Shown here: piece after piece, positions 34,209-42,943 of the stretch | How the letters are laid out: every line of letters starts with the position of its first letter | Numbering within the stretch: the stretch's first letter is position 1 | Assembly: GCA_965220615.1 (NCBI GenBank) | Contig: CBDCQL010000002.1 | Coordinates: 1,302,001-1,366,000, forward strand | Direction: 5' to 3' | Source: JAGWBD01 sp965220615 | GTDB taxonomy: Bacteria; Chloroflexota; Anaerolineae; Aggregatilineales; Phototrophicaceae | Length of the DNA: 64,000 bases | The notes under the pieces: generated by a model | What the model saw: the letters and a program-made list of their open reading frames with translations, nothing else | Told to the model about the DNA's origin: nothing | The model's database searches: none | Position numbers and translations under genes: made by a program

Positions 34209-36403
34209 GCTCGCAGCAGGAGACAGCTCAAACTGCCGCCAGGTACTCGCAGGGTGACCCGCACCCCTGAATCATGCACCACCGAGTCCCCTGTCAGGTC
34301 GGCGCCCAGTTTCAGCCCTTCCAGATCGACCTCTTCCTCGCAGTCCTCCGCAGCGGGATTGACCAGGAACCAGGCCTGTTCGTCATCCAGCCGCCGCCGC
34401 CGTCGCAACAGGCGGCCGCAGCGGTCCGGAAAGACGTCGGCTTCCGCGAGCAGGGACGAGACAAAATCGTCCGTACCGGGATCGGTCGCGCGATGCGCCA
34501 TGGCGCTCATTCCGAGGAAACTGCCCAACAAGATCGCCTGACCATCCCCATGGCGGTTTCTGGTCGCCCCGACCTGTTGCCCGGTCAGCAAGATCGCCTG
34601 GGCATTCCCGGGCCGCAGGGTCTGCAGCCAAAAGTTTGCCAGCACACGGTGTCCGCTGGAGGCGCCAGCACCCTGCAACACGGTCGCGGCCTGGAATTCC
34701 CCGAAACGCCGCTCCCGCGGCATCCAGCGACCGGGTTGCGTCGGTTCATGCACAAGCGTCAGACTTTCATGGGACACGCCAAACAAGGCTTCGGCCCCGT
34801 CAACCATTTGAGCGCGCGTCGTCCACCCCAGTCGATCGTAGCGCCCCGGACAGGCTTCGCTGATCAGCGTCCCGCCCCGCTCAACATAGCTGACCAGGTG
34901 GGCGAACCAGTCCGCTTCCAGCGCCAACGGCATGCAGAGCACGGCCGCCCGGTAATGCTCCAGTTCTCCCACGCTGACGTCGGCGGCGTCGATAAAGTCG
35001 ACGGGGATGCCGAGGCGCCACAGACGCGCGTACCAGCCGCGCATGTTGTACATGTAGTGGTAATGCACGTCCCCGTTGCAGGCCTGAAAAAAGTGATACA
35101 GGTCTTCGTTGACCAACAGCGCCACCCTGGCCCGCGGCGGCTGACTTTGCGAAAAGAAATGTGCGTGCTCCTGCACCCTGCGGCCGATGTCGCTGGCGGC
35201 AAGCATCCGCTCCGTCGACTCTCCGTGATGGTCCAGCAGGCTGAAGCCGTTGCCTTCCTTCCAGAAGCGCTCGGGGCGGTGGTTCCAGAAACTGATGCCG
35301 GTCATGCCGCAAGCGAGGCCCGTCAGCATCCAGCGACGCAGGTCGGCGGCAGTCGGCGTGCGACTGACGTGCAGCGAAGTGACGATCGGCCCGCCCTGGA
35401 ATTCCGCGCCCCAAAGCGCGCGGTCGCGGCCATTGTTGGCGCGCGCCAGGTCCGTACACATCATCATCTCTTCCCAGATTTCGTTGCGCCGGGCCCCGGC
35501 CTCGTCCTCGACGGGGTCGTCCCATGCCTGGCCGTTGTTCCACATGGGATAGTTGCTGGTGCCGAAGAAATCGGCTGCGCGCGCCCAGCGCCACTCCGCC
35601 CCCGAAGCGATGCGGGGCGTGTCGGCGTGGCTGAATACCGGTCGCCGGTGCGGGTCATTGGCGCGCAGGGCGGCGGTCTTGAACTCAAGGTTGCGCGTCA
35701 GGGTGACGTCGTCCATGAAGTAGCGCCAGTCAATGAAGGGCGCCACCGGTTCCTGGCGTCGCGGCGGCTCGACGTCCTGCCAGAGCGCATGATTCAACTG
35801 CCAGGCGGCGTTAAGAGCCTCCAGCGACCCGTAACGTTCGCGCAGCCAGTCACGAAAGCGCTCCAGGGTGTGGGGACAGTAGCAAAAGCCAGTCTTGCCG
35901 GCCTCGTTGGGCCAAAAGCCAATCTCCTGAAAAGTATTCCAGGCCCAGATGTTTTCGTGCCGTCCGATGTGCCGCGCCAGTTGGGCGATGAAGCGTTCTG
36001 CCGCCTTGCGCACCCCGGGATGGTCCCAGCACGGCCCGGGCTTGCCGTCCATGGGAATGGTGTATTGCGTGGGAGTCATGTGACTGCGGCCGTCGGCGCC
36101 GACCAGATGGCAGCCCGGAAATTTGCGCCAGAGCCAAATGGGCGCCTGTTCCATCGTCAATCCCAGATAGATGCCCAGGTCGAGTTCCCCGGCGCGCGCG
36201 ATCACGCGGTCCACCCGGCCAAATTCGTAGCGGCCTTCCTCCGGTTCGTCCGTGCTCCAGTGCTCCTGGATCTTGATCATGTTGAAACCGAGGCGCTTCA
36301 GCAGCGGAAGGTCCGCCAAAACGCTCTCCAGGTCCAGACAGGGCTCGCGATAGACGTGCGTCCCGAAAGGGAAGCGCCCGCCGAAGTCTGGTTTAACTGT
36401 CAT
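34199..36403 (-). CDS. Beta-galactosidase, glycoside hydrolase family 42
   Basis: 734 residues, the normal GH42 length and layout: TIM barrel (about 1-390), a trimerisation/glutaminase-like domain (about 400-610; LVNEDLYHFF, LCMPLALEADW) and a small C-terminal beta domain. The acid/base is E160 in WNTFQEIGFWP and the nucleophile E334 in WGAEFQGGP. The ATG at 36403 follows AGAGGG with good spacing; an earlier frame start has none. No signal peptide, so it cleaves imported galactosides in the cytoplasm. It follows the LplC-type permease by 30 bp and ends the GntR-lplABC locus. Confidence 0.88.
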   Translation of the reverse strand: MTVKPDFGGRFPFGTHVYREPCLDLESVLADLPLLKRLGFNMIKIQEHWSTDEPEEGRYEFGRVDRVIARAGELDLGIYLGLTMEQAPIWLWRKFPGCHLVGADGRSHMTPTQYTIPMDGKPGPCWDHPGVRKAAERFIAQLARHIGRHENIWAWNTFQEIGFWPNEAGKTGFCYCPHTLERFRDWLRERYGSLEALNAAWQLNHALWQDVEPPRRQEPVAPFIDWRYFMDDVTLTRNLEFKTAALRANDPHRRPVFSHADTPRIASGAEWRWARAADFFGTSNYPMWNNGQAWDDPVEDEAGARRNEIWEEMMMCTDLARANNGRDRALWGAEFQGGPIVTSLHVSRTPTAADLRRWMLTGLACGMTGISFWNHRPERFWKEGNGFSLLDHHGESTERMLAASDIGRRVQEHAHFFSQSQPPRARVALLVNEDLYHFFQACNGDVHYHYMYNMRGWYARLWRLGIPVDFIDAADVSVGELEHYRAAVLCMPLALEADWFAHLVSYVERGGTLISEACPGRYDRLGWTTRAQMVDGAEALFGVSHESLTLVHEPTQPGRWMPRERRFGEFQAATVLQGAGASSGHRVLANFWLQTLRPGNAQAILLTGQQVGATRNRHGDGQAILLGSFLGMSAMAHRATDPGTDDFVSSLLAEADVFPDRCGRLLRRRRRLDDEQAWFLVNPAAEDCEEEVDLEGLKLGADLTGDSVVHDSGVRVTLRVPGGSLSCLLLRAQD

Positions 36404-36433
36404 GAAAACCCTCTTTTGTGCAGATTGCAGCAC

Positions 36434-37315
36434 TCATTCCTTCACGGCGCCCAGTCGGATGCCGGAGACGAAGTAGCGTTGCAGGAAGGGGTAAACAACC
36501 AGAATCGGCACGGTGGCGACGATGATTTGCGCGCCACGAATCGCACGATCGGACAGACGCAGCAACTCCTGGGGTGTCACGCCAACCCGCGTGAGATCCA
36601 GTTCAACGACTACGGTACGTAAATAGGTCTGCATCGGGTAGTTGTTTGAGTCGGTCATGTAGATCAGGCCGTCGAACCAGGCGTTCCAGTGGCCGACAGC
36701 CGCGAACAGCGTCAGGGTGGCGATCGCCGGCAACGACAAGGGCAGATAGATGTGCCACAGGACCTTCCAGTGGGACGCCCCGTCAATGAGGGCCGATTCT
36801 TCAAGTTCGCGCGGGATATCCCGGAAGAAATTCATCATCAAAATGACGCTGAATATGGGCACCGCGCCGGGCAGGATCAGCGCGCCCAGCTTGTTGAGCA
36901 GGCCCAGACTGCGTACGACCAGGAAGGTGGGAATCAGACCGCCGTCAAACAGCATGGCGAAAACAAAGACCCAGATCAGGACGGTCCGGCCGCGGAAGAC
37001 CATCGGCGATTTCGACAGGGGGTAGGCACACAACACAATCAACGCCATGTTGAGGCTGACGCCCAGAACGACGCGTTGAAAGGAAATGAAGAGCGAGCGC
37101 AGAAAGACCGGTGAGCCGATGACCTGGTCATAGTTTTCCAGCGTAAAATCCAGCGGCCAGAACGAAACGAAGCCGCCATTGGCCGGCCCGCGCCCGCTGA
37201 GCGAAACGGCAAAAATGTGAATCAGGGGCAGCAGGCAGAGAAGCGCGAAACCAGCCAGAAACAGATGATTGCTGACGTCAAAGAGGCGGCTGGACAAACT
37301 GTTTTCGCGTATCAA
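36434..37315 (-). CDS. Carbohydrate ABC importer permease, LplC/YtcP type
   Basis: 293 residues. The blocks FWPLDFTLENYDQVI, FDGGLIPTFLVVRSLGLLNKLGALILPGAV-type stretch, EAA loop ELEESALIDGASHWKVLWHI and AVGHWNAWFDGLIYM mark the LplC/YtcP branch of polysaccharide importers, which carry pectin- or algal-derived oligosaccharides in well-studied cases. The start is a TTG six bases after AGGA, just past the LplB stop. Cytoplasmic ATPase not encoded here. Confidence 0.9.
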   Translation of the reverse strand: MIRENSLSSRLFDVSNHLFLAGFALLCLLPLIHIFAVSLSGRGPANGGFVSFWPLDFTLENYDQVIGSPVFLRSLFISFQRVVLGVSLNMALIVLCAYPLSKSPMVFRGRTVLIWVFVFAMLFDGGLIPTFLVVRSLGLLNKLGALILPGAVPIFSVILMMNFFRDIPRELEESALIDGASHWKVLWHIYLPLSLPAIATLTLFAAVGHWNAWFDGLIYMTDSNNYPMQTYLRTVVVELDLTRVGVTPQELLRLSDRAIRGAQIIVATVPILVVYPFLQRYFVSGIRLGAVKE

Positions 37316-37323
37316 TTCGATTC

Positions 37324-38235
37324 CTAAAGGATGCGATAACCCGCATAGCGGTCTGCGAGCCAGTACGAAGCGACGATGAGAAAGAAACCGATGACGGACT
37401 TGAACAGGCCTACCGCGCCGGCCAGGCTGTACTGCGCGGAGACCAGGCCCACTCTGTACACGTAGGTGTCGATGATATCGCCCGTGCGATAAACGGCCGG
37501 GCTGTAGAGCGTCAGGATCTGCTCGAAGCCGGCCTGCAGGACGTCACCCAGGCTGAGCGCGGCAAGCAGCACGATGGTCGGGCGGATGCCCGGCAGGATG
37601 ATGTGCCAGATGCGTCGGAAGCGACCGGCGCCGTCAATCGCAGCCGCTTCCTGCAGGGTTGGGCTGATCGCGGTCAGGGCAGCGAGATAGACCACCGTCG
37701 AAAAACCGACGCCCTTCCAAAGGCTGGAGCCAATGATGGTGATGCGAAACCAGTCGTTGCTGCCCAGGAAAAGTTGCGGCTCCTGGCCCAGCGCGCGAAC
37801 GAGGTTGTTGACGATGCCGAAAGGCGAGAGGATGTCAAGCAGGATGCCGCCCAGCACAATCCAGGACAGAAAATGAGGCAAATAGATCAGGGTCTGGATT
37901 GAACGGCGAAACACCAGGTTGCGCGCCTCGTTGATCAGCAGGGCCAGCACGATGGCGCCCAGCTGGTCGAGGGCCAGTTTGAGTACCGCGATGATCAGGG
38001 TATTGCTTAATATACGGCCGAATTCCGGCAAGGAAAACAGGAAGTCAAAGTTATCGAAACCGACCCAGCGGGACGAGGCAAAGCCCCTTGCGGGACTGAA
38101 ATCCTGGAAGGCAATGACGACACCATACATCGGCAAATAACGGAAGAGCAGAATGAAAAGCAGGCCGGGCAATATCATGGCATACAGCGGCCAGCTGCGC
38201 CTCAGATAGGCGCGCAGGGGCTCATGCCTCTTCAC
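37324..38235 (-). CDS. Carbohydrate ABC importer permease, LplB/YteP type
   Basis: 303 residues if started at the GTG at 38235. The typical block PLYAMILPGLLFILLFRYLP is near 15, then YGVVIAFQDFSP, the EAA loop LQEAAAIDGAGRFRRIWHI, and the ending WLADRYAGYRIL. The frame is open up to 38310, but the first 20 codons of that version coincide with a terminator stem, so it is unlikely to be the start; a GTG at 38256 is another option. Partner of the LplC-type permease. Confidence 0.85.
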   Translation of the reverse strand: MKRHEPLRAYLRRSWPLYAMILPGLLFILLFRYLPMYGVVIAFQDFSPARGFASSRWVGFDNFDFLFSLPEFGRILSNTLIIAVLKLALDQLGAIVLALLINEARNLVFRRSIQTLIYLPHFLSWIVLGGILLDILSPFGIVNNLVRALGQEPQLFLGSNDWFRITIIGSSLWKGVGFSTVVYLAALTAISPTLQEAAAIDGAGRFRRIWHIILPGIRPTIVLLAALSLGDVLQAGFEQILTLYSPAVYRTGDIIDTYVYRVGLVSAQYSLAGAVGLFKSVIGFFLIVASYWLADRYAGYRIL

Positions 38236-38275
38236 CAGGCCCGCCTTCAGCAGCACGCGTCCACGCCTGTTATGC

Positions 38276-38307
38276 AAAAGGCCGGGGCATGCAGGAGATG
38301 CCCCGGC
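38276..38307 (-). terminator. Terminator between lplA- and lplB-type genes
   Basis: The arms GCCGGGGCAT (38281-38290) and ATGCCCCGGC (38298-38307) form a perfect 10-bp stem with a 7-base loop, and the minus-strand RNA continues CUUUU. It lies nine bases after the binding-protein stop, so most transcripts would end there and the permeases and GH42 would be read at a lower level. Confidence 0.75.
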
Positions 38308-38315
38308 CACTTAAA

Positions 38316-40055
38316 TCAGCTACCATGATACCACTCGTTCACTTCGCCGGTGATGCGGTCACCGCCGCCCGAGCGCCACTCCTCCACGAATGAGTCGAAG
38401 CGGTCCAGCGGCTCTTCGCCGATGATGATATTGAACAGCGTTTCCTGTTCCAGACCATCCAGCGAAGTGCCGGCCCGTCTCATGGTCTCGGTCGGCACAG
38501 TGGTGAAGTGGTTGCGGATGCCATCATGTTCCCAGCGATCGATGGCGAATACGGTGGCCCGATCCCAAAGCTGCGACAGCGTGTCCTTGCCAAGGAAGTC
38601 ATCCATGATGGCGTCGCGCTGGTCTTCGGGCGTTTTGGGCCACTCCTCCTGACGGTGCTTGATCGATTTGGCATCGAAAAAGGGATCGGTGCGGCTACCG
38701 CCATTGGTTCCGGGCGGCCCGAAGAAGTGTTTGCTGCTGTCGTAGCCGTTCAGGTCCAGTTCGTCGCCAACCCAGAAGTAGTCCGTACCTTCCCAACCGT
38801 GGTAGCGATTGACCGGATTCTGCATGAGTTCTGCCCACCAGCCGATTTGCTTAAGCACCAGATCGACGTGTTCAAAACCCTTGCGGAAACAGAACACGGT
38901 ATCCGGAACCGGGTTGCTCCAGGACTTTTTCTTGATTCCGGTGGGGCCGGCCGGGATGTCGGCAAAAATCCAGCGGGCATCGGGATCATTGGCGACACTG
39001 TCCGACAGGCCGAATATAGCGGCAAAGGCGGGCGAGAAGTGCAGGCCGGCGATATTGGCGCCCACGTGGGCGAAGGCCGTCTGGCCGGGACGCAGGGTGA
39101 AGAAGTCCTGCGCAAACAGGCCCTCCGCATACCAGTCCCTCAGCACGGACAGCACTTCCTTGATTTCCGGACGTACGCTGTTGTACTCAAGGTCGCCATT
39201 GGCATCCGGCGTCCATGAACCGGGCATAACCCCCCAGGCGCCGAAGACCGGATCAAGCGAGCCATACCAGGCGTCCAGGGTATTGCAGGCCACCAGCCCG
39301 AGGGTCGTACCGTCACCGCCCTGTCCGAGGTCCGCGCCCTTAAAGGCGCTGGCCACGGCATGCAGTTCATCGATGGTGGTCGGCGCGCCCATACCCACCG
39401 CTTCCAGCCAGTCTTCACGCAGCCACATGACCTTGTCGTTTTGCGCGGCCTGTTCAATGTAGGGGAAGCCCATCTTGCGTCCGTTGACTTCAGCCAGACG
39501 CCACGCGACCCCGTCCCCAAAGGATAGCGGGTCCTTGATCCACTCCTGGCTGGCAACCTCTTCATACACGTCTGTGATGTCTTCCAGCAAGTCGTTTTCC
39601 AGCAGGTCCGAGTAAACCTGCAACGGGACGGTCTCCATAAAGTCAGGCAATTCGCCACTGGCGACCGCAAGATTGTATTTCTGAAGTCCTTCATCCGTAT
39701 CGACCCAGCTGAAGGCCAGCTGCCAGTTGATGCCCAATGCTGCGGCGGTCAGGCGAGTAAAGGGAGAGTTTTCAATATTGTCACCTTCGGCAAACTCCCA
39801 GGGAGCGCGTCGACTGCCGGAAATGGTCACAGGTGGCGAAACGGGCATGCCCTCCGGAATCGGCGGTAGAGTGGTCTTCCAACCACGCGGATGACCGGGG
39901 CTGCCGGGAATCAATTCCTGCGGGATGCCGGACGCATCCTGAGCCAGGGACAGGCCATAGCGACTGGCCATGGCGGCGGCGAGGCCTATGCTGCTGCCCC
40001 GCAGGAAGTCCCTGCGGGAAAACGCTCCATGCGATAACGGTGATTTCCTGCTCAT
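38316..40055 (-). CDS. Carbohydrate ABC importer binding protein, LplA type, Tat-exported
   Basis: 579 residues from the ATG at 40055, which follows AAGGAGAAGTGAA. The N-terminus has a twin-arginine signal, SRRDFLRGSSIGLAAAMASR, so export is probably through Tat. The mature part has the LplA-like NSPFTRLTAAALGINW start, VMWLREDWLEAVGM and the C-terminal MRRAGTSLDGLEQE. This class binds complex oligosaccharides. First structural gene after the GntR regulator; followed by a terminator. The co-located GH42 suggests galactosides or galactans, which is inference. Confidence 0.9.
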   Translation of the reverse strand: MSRKSPLSHGAFSRRDFLRGSSIGLAAAMASRYGLSLAQDASGIPQELIPGSPGHPRGWKTTLPPIPEGMPVSPPVTISGSRRAPWEFAEGDNIENSPFTRLTAAALGINWQLAFSWVDTDEGLQKYNLAVASGELPDFMETVPLQVYSDLLENDLLEDITDVYEEVASQEWIKDPLSFGDGVAWRLAEVNGRKMGFPYIEQAAQNDKVMWLREDWLEAVGMGAPTTIDELHAVASAFKGADLGQGGDGTTLGLVACNTLDAWYGSLDPVFGAWGVMPGSWTPDANGDLEYNSVRPEIKEVLSVLRDWYAEGLFAQDFFTLRPGQTAFAHVGANIAGLHFSPAFAAIFGLSDSVANDPDARWIFADIPAGPTGIKKKSWSNPVPDTVFCFRKGFEHVDLVLKQIGWWAELMQNPVNRYHGWEGTDYFWVGDELDLNGYDSSKHFFGPPGTNGGSRTDPFFDAKSIKHRQEEWPKTPEDQRDAIMDDFLGKDTLSQLWDRATVFAIDRWEHDGIRNHFTTVPTETMRRAGTSLDGLEQETLFNIIIGEEPLDRFDSFVEEWRSGGGDRITGEVNEWYHGS

Positions 40056-40129
40056 TTCACTTCTCCTTTCTTCAAGTGCATCCCCAATTACCCTAACATT
40101 CCGTTCAGCCACTCTCCCTCCTTCCCTGG

Positions 40130-40885
40130 CTACTCCTTGCCGGCGGTAAGGGAAACCATGGTCTGCCAGACTTCCGTGGTGAACTGTATATGCCGGCGCA
40201 TGGCCCTCGCTGCCGCCTGACCTTCGCCGGCAGCGATGGCCAGGTAGATGTCCTGGTGCGACGCACCTCCTTCCGCCTGGGCCGGCATTTCGTCGACCTT
40301 CGCCTCCTGCAGAACTTCTTCCAGCAGGTCCGTCAGATTGCTGACAAATTGCCAGACAATGGCGTTTTTGCTCGCCTGGGCGACCCGACGGTGGAATTCC
40401 ATGTCACCGGCAAGGTATTGAGGAACGTCGTGCTGCTGCACAGCCCGCTGCATGCGCTCCAGTTCCTGGCGCATCAGACCCAGATCTCCTTCCCTGGCAC
40501 GTTCTGCAGCCGCCCGGGCGGCCTCCACTTCAATGATCCCACGGGCGTCAAGAATCTCGATGATGGCCCCGCCCCATGCAGCCAGGCCCATCCCCAGAAT
40601 CCTTCCAAACTGTTCGCCGGTACGCCGCGCCAAAAACGTGCCGTCCCCCGGACGTGACTCAAGCAGGCCTACGGCTTCCAGGATCTTGATCGCCTCCCTT
40701 ACGCTGTAACGTCCAACACCCAGCGCTTCGGACAGGGCGCGTTCGGAAGGCAGTCGGCCGCCTGGCCCCAAGTCACCCGAAACAATGTAGTTTTTTAGTT
40801 GTTCCAGGGTCTGTTCGCGGACACTGGTTCTGTTGACTCTCTCAAGTCCGTCAATGGTTCCAGGAGTGTCGCTAACACTTCTCAC
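40130..40885 (-). CDS. GntR family regulator, FadR/FCD subfamily
   Basis: 251 residues. Winged-helix DNA-binding domain at 20-90 (LPSERALSEALGVGRYSVREAIKILEAVGLLESRPGDGTF) and a C-terminal FCD ligand domain with the metal-binding pattern GDMEFHRRVAQ (D and H near 160-164), SHQDIYLAI and MRRHI. Start is a GTG six bases after AAGG. Just upstream is a consensus-like promoter and a TGGT-N3-ACCA site, so it probably represses itself and, by read-through, the lplABC-GH42 genes that follow by 75 bp. The inducer is likely a sugar acid or related product. Confidence 0.9.
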   Translation of the reverse strand: MRSVSDTPGTIDGLERVNRTSVREQTLEQLKNYIVSGDLGPGGRLPSERALSEALGVGRYSVREAIKILEAVGLLESRPGDGTFLARRTGEQFGRILGMGLAAWGGAIIEILDARGIIEVEAARAAAERAREGDLGLMRQELERMQRAVQQHDVPQYLAGDMEFHRRVAQASKNAIVWQFVSNLTDLLEEVLQEAKVDEMPAQAEGGASHQDIYLAIAAGEGQAAARAMRRHIQFTTEVWQTMVSLTAGKE

Positions 40886-40896
40886 AAGCGCACCTT

Positions 40897-40922
40897 GAAT
40901 TGGTCAGTGGTGCTACCAATTC
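40897..40922 (-). promoter_or_regulatory. GntR/FadR-type operator
   Basis: TGGTGCTACCA (40908-40918) is the TGGT-N3-ACCA core used by FadR-subfamily GntR proteins. A wider perfect inverted repeat, GAATTGGT (40897-40904) and ACCAATTC (40915-40922), overlaps it. It lies just downstream of the -10 of the regulator's own promoter, covering the expected transcription start. Confidence 0.7.
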
Positions 40923-40947
40923 TTTCGCGCCCTTGTTGATCTGTCAA
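40919..40947 (-). promoter_or_regulatory. Promoter of the GntR-lplABC-GH42 operon
   Basis: On the minus strand a perfect consensus -35 TTGACA (40942-40947) is 17 bp from AAGAAT (40919-40924, four of six). The GTG of the regulator is 34 bp further on and the operator overlaps the -10 edge. Confidence 0.7.
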
Positions 40948-41091
40948 ATATCAATTGTGGCTCGGTCAATGAAATCAAGGCTAAGGCGCAGTTTAGGCCC
41001 TGACTGTAAAACGGATTACCTGGGATCGGGCAAAAACTCTGACATGACCACTATCAGTCAAGGCCCTGCATAAAGGACAGTTGCAGTACGT

Positions 41092-42645
41092 CTATTGTTT
41101 CTCGCGTGTGGCAAAAAAAGTCAACTCTGCGCCATGGTTCTCCATCGTGACTACCGAGTCACCTGCAAGAACGACCCTGATGTCGCGTGTTCTGTGCCGC
41201 AAGACCACGGTCCTCTGTTCCAGCGTCAATGGCAACTCAAGCAATGTTGGCGCTTCTGTCGATTCATTGTGCCAGTACCCGCCAGCCAACGTCAGGTTAT
41301 TGCCAGCTGCAAACGCCGCCGGGTCTCCGTCAAACCAGTTGGGCACACGGATTGCCACGGCGCCCGGCCTTCTCCGGAGAATCGACAGAGTGTCCTGGGT
41401 GTAAGGCGTACAGACCCGAATCGCCTCGTCGTCAAGGTCAGTCAGGCAATGCAGCCAGAGACGATTATCGCTGTCCAGGCCCCAGGACCGCCGGAAATAC
41501 TCGCAGAGTGAGGCCACGGTGCCACCGACGATATCCAGGTTGAACTGGACGGATCGCAGGCCGAGCGGTTCATGACCATAGGGAGCCGGGAAGCCCCAGG
41601 CGCCCTGCAGGCGGGCAAACACCGAGCCTGGGGGCAGGTTGCCACCCTCTCTTGCGACAGACCAGGAAATGTCGCGCAACTGGGAAGGCAGGATGTGGCA
41701 ACGCAGGATGCGCTCCGCATCGCCGTAGTATGCAGAATCGTGATGCGCTCCCAAAATCAGCGCTGTTTCCAGAATGTCGCCGCTGGTGTTGACCTCGCCC
41801 CGGTCCGGGTCCGCGTCCGGCCTTGTGGACTCGATAGCCCAGCCGATTTCGTCCCGGATCTCCCACAATCCATGGTCGTAAAATGCCGCCACTCTTTGCA
41901 GTAGCCCGGAATCGCCGGTCAGTTCGGACAGTTGGGCCAGCGAGGACAGGGTCGAGGTAATCGAATGGACATGGCTGCCAAACCTTTCCCCCAGATAGTG
42001 ACCGTCTTTCGGATAGAACTCCAGCGCGGCCCCGGCGATGTCCTGGGCCAGCGCGAGCGCGGGTTCGTGCCGGGTGTTCACATAGATCTTTACCAGCGGT
42101 CCGATCGCCCTTCCTATCCCGCTGACGACGTGATTTGGGATGAACCCGGAGGGTGCTTCCTGAAAGGACCAGCCGGTACGTGTGTTCCAGTTCTTTTGTA
42201 CGAAATCGACTGAACGCCTGACCAAATCGAAAGCATGGCTATCTTCATTGGCAAGGATGAGCGCGTTCAGGCCGTGAAAACCCTCCCTCAGGTTGTGAGC
42301 CAGGAAAACATCCGGCTCGCCCGCCTTGATCGACGCCCGATTCAGGGGAAGAGGTATCTCGCCGCCATAAGAAAAGTACAGGGCATCGGCGTGCTTGCGC
42401 ACAGCCTCGTCATCGATTTCGAGAGCCAGATGCGTTTTGGCGGCGACCAGAGCGTTCAGATGACGGCCCGGCACGTGTGCGTCCGAATAATGATTGCTCC
42501 AGACAAGGCGGGCTGCCGGTCGGACGAAAGCGCTGAAGAAGGGCCGGTCCACATCATGACGATTGAAGGCCCTGGTCATCGTCTGACAACCGAGTTGAAC
42601 GGCATCGCGGAGATCTGTACTGTTCACGTTCGAAAGACGGGTCAT
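41092..42645 (-). CDS. Putative six-hairpin glycosidase-like protein (GH127-like?)
   Basis: 517 residues, soluble, no signal peptide. Composition and spacing of helices in residues 40-400 (for example LVAAKTHLALEIDDEAVRKHADAL, LTALILA-type helices, DPDRGEVNTSGDILETALILG) suggest an (alpha/alpha)6 barrel, followed by a beta-rich C-terminal part (WLHCLTDLDDEAIRV onward). The nearest family I can suggest is GH127/DUF1680 beta-L-arabinofuranosidase, but I cannot place its catalytic residues with confidence. Divergent from a sugar importer, with a shared 298-bp regulatory region, which supports a role in sugar breakdown. Confidence 0.45.
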   Translation of the reverse strand: MTRLSNVNSTDLRDAVQLGCQTMTRAFNRHDVDRPFFSAFVRPAARLVWSNHYSDAHVPGRHLNALVAAKTHLALEIDDEAVRKHADALYFSYGGEIPLPLNRASIKAGEPDVFLAHNLREGFHGLNALILANEDSHAFDLVRRSVDFVQKNWNTRTGWSFQEAPSGFIPNHVVSGIGRAIGPLVKIYVNTRHEPALALAQDIAGAALEFYPKDGHYLGERFGSHVHSITSTLSSLAQLSELTGDSGLLQRVAAFYDHGLWEIRDEIGWAIESTRPDADPDRGEVNTSGDILETALILGAHHDSAYYGDAERILRCHILPSQLRDISWSVAREGGNLPPGSVFARLQGAWGFPAPYGHEPLGLRSVQFNLDIVGGTVASLCEYFRRSWGLDSDNRLWLHCLTDLDDEAIRVCTPYTQDTLSILRRRPGAVAIRVPNWFDGDPAAFAAGNNLTLAGGYWHNESTEAPTLLELPLTLEQRTVVLRHRTRDIRVVLAGDSVVTMENHGAELTFFATREKQ

Positions 42646-42943
42646 TTTTGCGTCCTGCCGATAAACCGTTCAGCCAGTATGGCGTTCACCTGGAATGGCT
42701 ACCCATGAAACAGAGCGGCGGTCATTTCAGCCCTCTCCGGGACGGCAGCCCGCTCATGTGAAGTCTCCCACGCAATCCTGCAATTGAATTTCGGCCAGCA
42801 GCCGGTTCCCGTCAGCGAATTCCAGATCCGGTTACACGGGTAGAACAAATTGCCTGGATTGGGTCTTCACGTGCAGGAAAATTTTGACCTGTACATCTAC
42901 GCCGCCACAATTTGTCGCCAATATTTGTATTCAGGAGGCAATT
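42646..42943. promoter_or_regulatory. Divergent regulatory region with plus-strand promoter
   Basis: A 298-bp gap between divergent genes. On the plus strand TTGACC (42884-42889) and CACAAT (42906-42911), 16 bp apart, form a plausible promoter 33 bp before the AGGAGG-led binding-protein ATG at 42944. I see no strong operator, RNA gene or coding frame in the rest. Confidence 0.4.

Noticed and set aside
34274..36622. 782-codon open frame on the plus strand
   Set aside because: It runs antisense to the GH42 gene, which has both catalytic Glu residues; shadow of high GC third positions.
38236..38310. Longer LplB start at 38310
   Set aside because: The added codons are the terminator stem after the binding-protein gene; the conserved permease sequence begins later.
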